A DNA stretch of 64,000 nt from Dehalogenimonas alkenigignens (GTDB lineage: Bacteria > Chloroflexota > Dehalococcoidia > Dehalococcoidales > Dehalococcoidaceae). Below are positions 58,485 to 64,000 of the stretch, piece by piece; position 1 is the first letter of the stretch, and each line of letters begins with the position of its first letter. The notes under the pieces are model-generated. The model ran no database searches, was not told where the DNA came from, and saw only the letters and a list, made by a program, of their open reading frames with translations. The translations under genes were made by a program, and so were the position numbers. The stretch is taken from assembly GCF_001466665.1 (NCBI RefSeq), contig NZ_KQ758903.1, positions 62,001 to 126,000 on the forward strand. Direction: 5' to 3'.

Positions 58485-58664
58485 ATGCCGAACCTGGAAC
58501 TGACCGCCGCCGAACGTGACATGCTGCGTGACATTCTAAAAAACTACCTGTCTGACTTCCGTATGGAGATCTCCCAGACCGATACCCCGGACTATCGCGC
58601 CCAGCTTAAAGACCAGGAAGCGATGCTAAATAAGATTATCGATAAACTGGGAAAAGCGATGTAG
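58485..58664 (+). CDS. Small helical protein, unknown function
   Basis: A 59-residue gene below the usual size limit: ELTAAERDMLRDILKNYLSDFRMEI...TPDYRAQLKDQEAMLNKIIDKL. Two charged amphipathic helices with a short polar link, a pattern common in conserved small proteins of Chloroflexota. Strong Shine-Dalgarno GAGGAG and a clear terminator after it. The function is unknown. Confidence 0.7.
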   Translation: MPNLELTAAERDMLRDILKNYLSDFRMEISQTDTPDYRAQLKDQEAMLNKIIDKLGKAM

Positions 58665-58683
58665 CCCAATTCGTTAACCACTC

Positions 58684-58714
58684 AAGCGCTCGCCAATGGC
58701 GAGCGCTTTGTTTT
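58684..58714 (+). terminator. Rho-independent terminator
   Basis: AAGCGCTCGCC-AAT-GGCGAGCGCTT followed by TGTTTTATTT, 20 bases after the 59-residue ORF stop. Confidence 0.9.
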
Positions 58715-58726
58715 ATTTCCAACCAC

Positions 58727-58757
58727 TTGACTATTACGTAACGTCATAGTTTATACT
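58727..58757 (+). promoter_or_regulatory. MerR-type promoter with 19-bp spacer and central palindrome
   Basis: TTGACT (58727-58732), 19-base spacer, TATACT (58752-58757). Between and over them lies ACTATTACGTAACGTCATAG + T (58730-58750), a near-perfect 21-bp palindrome. A 19-bp spacer spanned by a dyad is the hallmark of MerR-activated promoters, so this gene probably activates itself. Confidence 0.85.
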
Positions 58758-58799
58758 GCTTTTTGTCGATCGGTATAAGTAATGGAAAGGAGATCAGTC

Positions 58800-59561
58800 T
58801 TGGCCGTCGCCCGCAGCTATGCAACCGGTGAACTGGCGAAATTGTCCGGCGTCAGCCCGCGTACCCTGCAGTTTTATGACAAAATCGGGTTGCTCAAACC
58901 TGAGTCATATTCGGAGTCCGGCTACCGCCGCTACGACGACTCCGCCGCCCTCCGGCTGCAACAGATCCTGTTCTTCCGTGAATTGGGTTTTGAGCTGTCC
59001 GATATCAAGACCATCATGGAAAAGCCGGACTTCGACTTGTTATCTGCCATGGAGTCGCATCGCGAGGCGCTCCGAAAGAAATCGGACCGCCTCAGCGAGT
59101 TGCTGGTTACGGTGGACAGTACCATCAGAAGACTAAAAGGAGAAAAAGAAATGGAAATCAAGGACTACTACAAGGGTTTTTCCGACAAGGAAATCGACAG
59201 CATGCGTCAAGAAGCGCGCGAAAAATATGGTGAAAAAACCGTCGCCGAGTCCGAAGCCCGAGTCGTGGCTATGGGCAAGGCAAAACTCGACGCCGTACAG
59301 GCAGAGTTCGGCGAGATCTACCAGAAAATCGTTGCCAGTATGGGCAAGGGGCCGGAGAGCAAGGAAGTCCAGGAACAGATCGCCCGCTGGCGGCTGCTAA
59401 TGGAGAACTTCCACCACTATACCGATGAAATGATCCTGGGCCTGGGGCGGATGTATTCAGAAGACTCGCGCTTCGCCGCCTTCTACCTGAAATTCCACCC
59501 GGAGATGCCCGGATTCATGACCAGCGCTATCGAGTGTTACATCGCCAGCCGTAAAAAGTAA
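58800..59561 (+). CDS. MerR family regulator with TipAS-type antibiotic-recognition domain
   Basis: A 253-residue activator. I prefer the TTG at 58800 (AAGGAG eight bases upstream); the ATG at 58782 would place the ribosome site inside the gene. Residues ~5-75 are the MerR HTH (YATGELAKLSGVSPRTLQFYDKIGLLKPE), then a coiled coil, then ~120 residues of TipAS-like helices (YKGFSDKEIDSMRQEAREKYGE, FHHYTDEMILGLGRMYSED, RFAAFYLKFHPEMPGFM). TipAS domains bind thiopeptide or other multidrug ligands, so a drug-response role is likely. Confidence 0.93.
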   Translation: MAVARSYATGELAKLSGVSPRTLQFYDKIGLLKPESYSESGYRRYDDSAALRLQQILFFRELGFELSDIKTIMEKPDFDLLSAMESHREALRKKSDRLSELLVTVDSTIRRLKGEKEMEIKDYYKGFSDKEIDSMRQEAREKYGEKTVAESEARVVAMGKAKLDAVQAEFGEIYQKIVASMGKGPESKEVQEQIARWRLLMENFHHYTDEMILGLGRMYSEDSRFAAFYLKFHPEMPGFMTSAIECYIASRKK

Positions 59562-59570
59562 TCGGACCAT

Positions 59571-59600
59571 AGAGCAGAGGCGCGCCTGCGCCTCTGCTCT
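59571..59600 (+). terminator. Hairpin terminator
   Basis: AGAGCAGAGGCGC-GCCT-GCGCCTCTGCTCT, a 13-bp perfect stem directly after the MerR gene; the T-tract is weak (TTAC). Confidence 0.7.
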
Positions 59601-59731
59601 TACAAGCAAAATCCAGCCGCCAACCCACCCGAAACAAGTTTCGTAAAATAACTCTGTTCACAGCCTTGATTCAGCGCTATAATTCTTTAAGGGATGAGGT
59701 TTGATCAAAAATCAGGTTGAGGAGTGAGCAC

Positions 59732-60013
59732 ATGAGCAATCAAGGTAATTTTATCGGCGGGTTTGCCCTGGGCTTGCTGACCGGCGCGGCAGTTGGCGCC
59801 GTGGTGTCGCTTCTCTATGCTCCTTATCCCGGTAAAAGAACCCGGCGCCTGATCCAGAACAAAATTGACGACATATGGGACACCGGTCTTGACTACCTTG
59901 AAGACGTCAAGGACGAAGTGGAAGACATGGCGGATAAAACCCAGGAGTTCGTCAAGGAAGCCATTGACAGCGCCGCGGCTAAAAAGTACTCGGAGAACAA
60001 CCTGGGAGGGTAA
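59732..60013 (+). CDS. YtxH-like small membrane protein
   Basis: A 93-residue protein from ATG 59732. One TM or membrane-hugging hydrophobic stretch GNFIGGFALGLLTGAAVGAVVSLLYAP, then the YtxH-type PGKRTRRLIQNKIDD and a long amphipathic helix (VKDEVEDMADKTQEFVKEAI). YtxH-like proteins are general-stress, membrane-associated proteins of unclear role. Own promoter likely; no operon partner. Confidence 0.8.
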   Translation: MSNQGNFIGGFALGLLTGAAVGAVVSLLYAPYPGKRTRRLIQNKIDDIWDTGLDYLEDVKDEVEDMADKTQEFVKEAIDSAAAKKYSENNLGG

Positions 60014-60036
60014 AATACCAGGCTGTTTTTCAGTGG

Positions 60037-60216
60037 TCAGGGCGGCCATTGAAGGCTCTGGTCCCGTTTCTCTTTAGCCGCCTTGACTCGTGATTTTGCT
60101 AATTTGACCCATCCCAGCATTCCCAGCGCCGCCATCATCGCTTCCTTCTCCTCCGCGTCAAGCGACGGCTTTTCGAGCATTTTCTTAAGGATTTCGATGG
60201 CTTTTTGGTTGTCCAT
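60037..60216 (-). CDS. Small conserved-looking basic protein
   Basis: A 59-residue ORF under the usual limit: MDNQKAIEILKKMLEKPSLD, AEEKEAMMAALGMLGWVKLA, KSRVKAAKEKRDQS. An amphipathic helical pattern with the motif EAMMAALGMLGW. It lies 4 bases downstream of the 84-residue membrane protein gene on the same strand, so both are probably in one transcript. No family recognised. Confidence 0.5.
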   Translation of the reverse strand: MDNQKAIEILKKMLEKPSLDAEEKEAMMAALGMLGWVKLAKSRVKAAKEKRDQSLQWPP

Positions 60217-60220
60217 ATCG

Positions 60221-60475
60221 CTACTTCACTTTTTTCACCGGCTTGAAAAATACGAGAGCGAGGATGCCCAGTATACCGAGGTATATCAACATCCAACTCC
60301 CCAGCCCAAATCCATCACCAATCCCCATACTCAGGCCAAACAACGCTAAAAGCGCGAAAAAAGCGATGCCTAACGCCCGATATTCTGGCGTTCTGACTGC
60401 AAGTACCACAACAATGATTCCGAAACCAATGGCTCCGGCTAAAAACAACATCCAGTCCCTGGTGTAATCAGTCAT
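60221..60475 (-). CDS. Small three-TM membrane protein
   Basis: An 84-residue membrane protein: MLFLAGAIGFGIIVVVLAV, LGIAFFALLALFGLSMGIG and SWMLIYLGILGILALVFF, with a basic tail KPVKKVK. No family recognised. Codons are more AT-rich than in neighbours. It shares a strand and 27-base spacing with the FAD oxidoreductase upstream. Confidence 0.65.
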   Translation of the reverse strand: MTDYTRDWMLFLAGAIGFGIIVVVLAVRTPEYRALGIAFFALLALFGLSMGIGDGFGLGSWMLIYLGILGILALVFFKPVKKVK

Positions 60476-60502
60476 TTACATCACGGGTGAACGCGGCAAT
60501 CT

Positions 60503-61852
60503 TCAAGATTTTCGGTCATCATTTCTCTTCAATATCTCCCGCGCCGCAACAACGCCGCAAGCACTCGCCTGCACCAGTCCCCGAGACACCCCCGCCCCGT
60601 CGCCAATGGCAAAGAGCCCCGGCAGTTCCGTCTCGAACCCGGCCGAGAGCTTCGGCCGCGACGAATAGAATTTCACCTCCACGCCGTAGAGCAGCGTGTG
60701 GTCGGAGGCCACGCCCGGCGATAGCTTGTCCATCGCTTCCAGCATTTCAAAAAGGCCGGTCAGGTGGCGGTAGGGCAAAACGAACGAAAGGTCGCCCGGA
60801 GTGGCGGATTCCAGGGTAGGGAGCACCAGGCCGCGGTCTATCCTCTCCGGCGTCGAGCGGCGGCCTTTTTTCAAATCGCCCAGCCGCTGCACCAGAACGC
60901 CGCCGCTTAAAATGTTGGCCAGCCGGGCGATGTACTTGCCGTAGGCGATGGGCTCTTTGAACGGCTCGGTGAACTGGGTGGAAACCAGCAGGGCGAAGTT
61001 GGTGTTGGGACTGTCGTGGGAAGCGAAGGATTGGCCGTTGACCGTGACCACCGGGTCGTCGCCGCCGGTGGTCTCCCGCACCACCGTGCCCTGCGGGCAC
61101 ATGCAGAAAGTGCGGATGCGGTCGTCAAAACTTTTCGACAAGTATTCCAGCTTGGCCTCATACAAGACAGAGGTCAGTTCGTCCATCACCGCATTGGGCA
61201 GTTCGACCCTGACGCCGACGTCAACCGGATTAGTTGCCAGAGACAAGCCGAGACCCCTCGCCTGCTTCAGCAGCCAGTCGGCGCCCTCACGCCCCGGCGC
61301 GGCGATGACGTTCCCGGCCTCGATTACCTCGCCGTCCGATGTCTCGACGCCGGTGAGTTTCCCGTCTCTTACAACGATGTTCTTAGCCGCAGTTGAGGTG
61401 CGGATCTCGATACGCTCTTTCAGCCGTTCTCGGATACCGCGCAGGACGGCCGGGCACCGTTCGGTGCCCAGATGGCGCACCGGAAGGGCAACCAATCGAA
61501 GACCAGCCAGCGATGCCCGCCGTTCGATGCCGGCCACTGCATCGCCCAAGCCGTAGACCTTGTCCGGCGCGCCGAAATCCAGCCATATCCTGTCAACTTG
61601 TACGATGAGCTTCTCCGCTGCCGCCTCGCCGACGTATTCAGCAAGGTGACCGCCGGCCTTCGACGATAGAGTCAGCTTGCCGTCGGAGAAAGCGCCGGCG
61701 CCGCCGAGCCCGGAGACAATATTGCTGCGCTCATCGATGTCCTTGCCTTTTTCCAGGAGCAGTACATTCAGGGTGCTGCTTCGTGCCAGTTCGAGCGCGG
61801 CGAAGAGCCCGGCCGGCCCGCCGCCAATGATGATGACATCGTATTTGCTCAT
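60503..61852 (-). CDS. FAD-dependent dehydrogenase (uncharacterised, COG2509-type)
   Basis: A 449-residue flavoprotein. N-terminal dinucleotide motif IIIGGGPAGLFAALEL, a second FAD strand region with GLGGAGAFSDGKLTLS (typical of the COG2509 group), a Cys-containing CMCPQGTVVRET motif in the middle, and a C-terminal FAD motif AIGDGAGVSRGLVQASACG. The reaction is unknown; related proteins are widespread in anaerobes. Complete. Confidence 0.9.
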   Translation of the reverse strand: MSKYDVIIIGGGPAGLFAALELARSSTLNVLLLEKGKDIDERSNIVSGLGGAGAFSDGKLTLSSKAGGHLAEYVGEAAAEKLIVQVDRIWLDFGAPDKVYGLGDAVAGIERRASLAGLRLVALPVRHLGTERCPAVLRGIRERLKERIEIRTSTAAKNIVVRDGKLTGVETSDGEVIEAGNVIAAPGREGADWLLKQARGLGLSLATNPVDVGVRVELPNAVMDELTSVLYEAKLEYLSKSFDDRIRTFCMCPQGTVVRETTGGDDPVVTVNGQSFASHDSPNTNFALLVSTQFTEPFKEPIAYGKYIARLANILSGGVLVQRLGDLKKGRRSTPERIDRGLVLPTLESATPGDLSFVLPYRHLTGLFEMLEAMDKLSPGVASDHTLLYGVEVKFYSSRPKLSAGFETELPGLFAIGDGAGVSRGLVQASACGVVAAREILKRNDDRKS

Positions 61853-61980
61853 ACGCCGATTGTACGAGTGGATCGGCCCGGCGTCAATAACCGATTGCCC
61901 CCAACTCGAGGAAAACAGCGGATTGCGTCTAAAAGTTCACCGGGCAACCGGGCGATTTCCGTCGTCTCCGGTTCAGGCTT

Positions 61981-61986
61981 TATAAT
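61981..61986 (+). promoter_or_regulatory. -10 box of a likely leaderless promoter
   Basis: TATAAT, 6 bases before the GTG start at 61993, with no Shine-Dalgarno between. Confidence 0.5.
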
Positions 61987-61992
61987 CAGTCC

Positions 61993-62886
61993 GTGGGAGA
62001 ATCGCAAACCGGGATCAAGAATAATATCGCCGCGCTCCGGGCCTGGGCGGAACAGTATCCTTTCTACCGCTTTCTGAAACGCCTGGCCGCGGACTGGTCC
62101 GCCGATGACGCCACGGATCGAGCCGCCGCCGTAGCCTATCATGCCTTTTTTTCTTTATTCCCGCTGATGCTTGGCGGCATTGCTTTACTCGGATTCTTTT
62201 TGCCCGATGCCGAAGTCCGTCAAGCGGTATCAGACGCCCTGATCAGGACGCTGCCCGGATCCGCCGATTTCATAGAAGATATTCTGGATACCGTCATCGA
62301 GTTGCGGGGAATCGGCGGTATTGCCGGCACCGCCGCTCTGCTATGGAGCGCGAGCAACATGTTCGCCGCCATCCGCCGTGCCGTCAACCGGGCCTGGGGC
62401 ATCAGCCGGGACCGCCGCTTTATACCCGGCAAAGCGCATGACCTGGCCCTGGTTCTGACCACCGGCATCTTGTTTCTCCTGTCCATGGCGGCGTCGGCCG
62501 CTGTCAGCTGGCCGGATGCCGATGGTCAGCCGGCCATTGGCAATCTGGCAGCCCTGGGCAGCCGTCTGTTAGGCTTTCTGCTGGTTCTTTCAGTATTCCT
62601 GATCGTCAACAAGTTCATACCCAATACGCCAACCAGGTGGCGGTGGATATGGCCGGGCGCTCTGGTTTCGGCGGCGTTGTTTCAGGCGGGCGCCTGGGGA
62701 TTCATCTACTATCTGGCCAATTTCGCGGATTACACCACGGTGTACGGGCCTCTGGGTTCGGTCATCGTTTTGTTGCTCTGGATCTATATTTCTTCGATAA
62801 TTCTAATCTTAGGCGCCGAGATCAATTCGGAATTGCACCGACAAAGCGCCGTCGGAGACACCCCAGGAAAAACCCAAGGAGGCTGA
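61993..62886 (+). CDS. YihY/BrkB family inner-membrane protein
   Basis: A 297-residue membrane protein with six TM helices and the BrkB pattern: DRAAAVAYHAFFSLFPLMLGGIALLGF, ELRGIGGIAGTAALLWSASNMF, FIPNTPTRWRWIWPGALVSAALFQAGAW and YGPLGSVIVLLLWIYISSIILILGAE. The family was once called ribonuclease BN in error; its real role is unknown. GTG start at 61993 fits the leaderless promoter. Confidence 0.92.
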   Translation: MGESQTGIKNNIAALRAWAEQYPFYRFLKRLAADWSADDATDRAAAVAYHAFFSLFPLMLGGIALLGFFLPDAEVRQAVSDALIRTLPGSADFIEDILDTVIELRGIGGIAGTAALLWSASNMFAAIRRAVNRAWGISRDRRFIPGKAHDLALVLTTGILFLLSMAASAAVSWPDADGQPAIGNLAALGSRLLGFLLVLSVFLIVNKFIPNTPTRWRWIWPGALVSAALFQAGAWGFIYYLANFADYTTVYGPLGSVIVLLLWIYISSIILILGAEINSELHRQSAVGDTPGKTQGG

Positions 62887-62889
62887 CAG

Positions 62890-63420
62890 TTGAAACCAAT
62901 CGGACCGCTGATGAGAGAACACCGGCTGATCGAACGCATGATCCGGGTGATGGAGCGCAGAATTGCCTTGACCGAGCCCGATCCTGCCTTCCTGACAGCC
63001 GCAGTCGATTTCATGAAGACGTTTGTGGATCAAATCCATCACGGTAAGGAGGAGGATATCCTGTTCCGGGATTTGAAAACCAAAACGCTTTCCGCTGAAC
63101 ACCGGCGCATACTCGGTGAACTCGTCGAAGAGCATATAGCCGGCCGAAATCTGGTCAAGCGCCTGGACCAAGCTCGGACCGAATTGATTCCCGGCGATGC
63201 CGTAAGCCGGGAACAACTTGCCGGCATCGTCGCCGAAATAGCCGTTTTCTACAACAACCACATTGATAAAGAGGATAACCGCTTTTTTTATCCCTGCCTG
63301 GACTACTTTTCTCCGGTGGAACAAGAAAAGATGCTGCGGGACTATGCCGAATATGAAGGCCGGGTCCTCCAGGACCGCTACCTCAATATTGTCGAGAGCC
63401 TGGAAGCCGGAACCCGTTAG
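62890..63420 (+). CDS. Hemerythrin-domain protein
   Basis: A 176-residue four-helix protein that binds a di-iron site (O2, NO or redox sensing/storage). Ligand motifs are in place: H in MREHRLIERM, HH..E in QIHHGKEEDILF, H in LVEEHIAGRNL and HIDKEDNRFFYP. TTG start at 62890 with GGCTGAC upstream, three bases after the BrkB stop. Oxygen or nitrosative-stress handling is plausible in an anaerobe. Confidence 0.93.
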   Translation: MKPIGPLMREHRLIERMIRVMERRIALTEPDPAFLTAAVDFMKTFVDQIHHGKEEDILFRDLKTKTLSAEHRRILGELVEEHIAGRNLVKRLDQARTELIPGDAVSREQLAGIVAEIAVFYNNHIDKEDNRFFYPCLDYFSPVEQEKMLRDYAEYEGRVLQDRYLNIVESLEAGTR

Positions 63421-63523
63421 GATCAACTTGGCGGTGGAAAATGCCACAGCTTCACCGACTTGAAGAGTCATCGGTGATGAGGATAAGATTACTGGATTAT
63501 CGCCCCGGCGGAGTAAAGACTCG

Positions 63524-64000
63524 ATGATTGACAGGTACGACCCACAGGCAATTGAAAAAAAGTGGCAGGACCGCTGGGCCGCCGACAAACTCTACCATGT
63601 CCCGGACGAGTCGCCCAAACCCAAGTGGTACGCCCTGACCATGTTCCCCTATACGTCCGGTGACCTTCATATCGGCCACTGGTACGCCATGGCTCCATCC
63701 GATGTCTACGCCCGGTACAAACGGATGCAAGGCTTCAACGTGCTGCACCCGATGGGTTTCGACGCCTTCGGCTTTCCAGCGGAGAACGCCGCCATCAAGC
63801 GCGGCATCCACCCCCACACCTGGACCGAAAAGAACATCGAGAACATGCGCCGGCAGCTCAAGACCATGGGCTGCTGTTACGACTGGGACCGCGAGGTGGT
63901 CACCTCAAGGCCTGATTATTACAAGTGGACCGAGTGGTTCTTTCTGAAACTGTATGAGGCTGGCCTGGCTTACCGGGCCAAAGCGCCGGTCAACTGGTGC
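63524..64000 (+). CDS. leuS: Leucyl-tRNA synthetase (5' part; runs off the window)
   Basis: Charges tRNA-Leu. The first 159 residues are present: [18 protein letters not shown], the class I HIGH motif in [33 protein letters not shown] and ...[13 protein letters not shown]. The sequence continues past base 64000. No T-box leader is visible in the 103-base gap upstream. Confidence 0.97.
   Translation, partial: MIDRYDPQAIEKKWQDRWAADKLYHVPDESPKPKWYALTMFPYTSGDLHIGHWYAMAPSDVYARYKRMQGFNVLHPMGFDAFGFPAENAAIKRGIHPHTWTEKNIENMRRQLKTMGCCYDWDREVVTSRPDYYKWTEWFFLKLYEAGLAYRAKAPVNWC

Noticed and set aside
1-64000. Reductive dehalogenase genes, integrases, transposases or defence islands that might explain the accessory region
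   Set aside because: No Tat-linked corrinoid iron-sulfur proteins of rdhA type, no tyrosine/serine recombinase, no transposase motif and no restriction-modification or CRISPR-Cas genes were seen in the window.

Overview
The window looks like chromosomal DNA of a Dehalococcoidia-type member of the Chloroflexota, possibly a Dehalogenimonas relative or an uncultured sister lineage. The evidence is the gene content. There is a division cluster mraZ-rsmH-ftsA-ftsZ with no mur, ftsI, ftsW or ftsQ genes, as expected for a bacterium without peptidoglycan. There is a B12-dependent (class II) ribonucleotide reductase. Many genes are preceded by a TATAAT-like box only 6-8 nt before the start codon, which suggests leaderless mRNAs. 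The DNA is GC-rich and carries many dispersed intergenic repeats. No rRNA, CRISPR array, integrase, transposase or reductive dehalogenase gene was seen. The taxonomic call is inference.

Layout. 1-2.4 kb: end of a peptide/nickel-type ABC importer (permease, two ATPases). 2.3-5.8 kb: acetyltransferase, two flavoproteins, YbeY, a small P-loop kinase and dCMP deaminase. 6.1-18.9 kb: phage-derived head and packaging genes, all on the minus strand (Cys-rich HTH protein, portal, scaffold-like, major capsid, connector-like, membrane protein, tail/baseplate-like, small tail-like protein, then both terminase subunits), interrupted at 8.1-12.1 kb by small accessory genes. The two phage blocks are each preceded by the same unusual promoter-like element, and a third copy lies at 50.2 kb. 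19.1-23.7 kb: a membrane-anchored IPT/TIG-repeat surface protein and a Tat-exported multicopper oxidase. 23.8-33.6 kb: PPOx protein, Crp/Fnr regulator, RsgA, NrdJ, a PP-loop enzyme gene broken by an amber codon, three tRNAs, an ArsA-type ATPase and an ABC-2 exporter with a HIT protein. 33.8-36.4 kb: an ECF sigma factor, a putative membrane anti-sigma factor and a lipoprotein; the last two share a DUF4382-like region. 36.6-43.5 kb: lipid kinase, C-S lyase, Ig-like membrane protein, dUTPase/dCTP deaminase family protein, Ca2+-type P-ATPase, PAS protein. 43.6-50.1 kb: two ABC-2 export systems around a TetR regulator. 50.1-52.7 kb: third promoter element, a candidate structured RNA and a GAF/nuclease-like/phosphoribosyltransferase fusion. 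52.8-56.8 kb: minimal division cluster. 56.9-64 kb: small membrane proteins, RNase HI, a MerR/TipAS regulator, FAD oxidoreductase, BrkB, hemerythrin and the start of leuS.

How the parts work together. The phage genes keep intact-looking packaging and capsid proteins but have no visible integrase, lysis, tape-measure or replication genes. They are split by cellular-type genes and peppered with repeats, which fits either a decaying provirus or a domesticated, gene-transfer-agent-like module. The sigma/anti-sigma/lipoprotein trio looks like an envelope-sensing circuit. The two exporters with TetR look like an inducible efflux locus with a palindromic operator at its head. The mraZ promoter carries three MraZ-type boxes at 10-bp spacing, so autoregulation appears to survive although the wall genes are gone.
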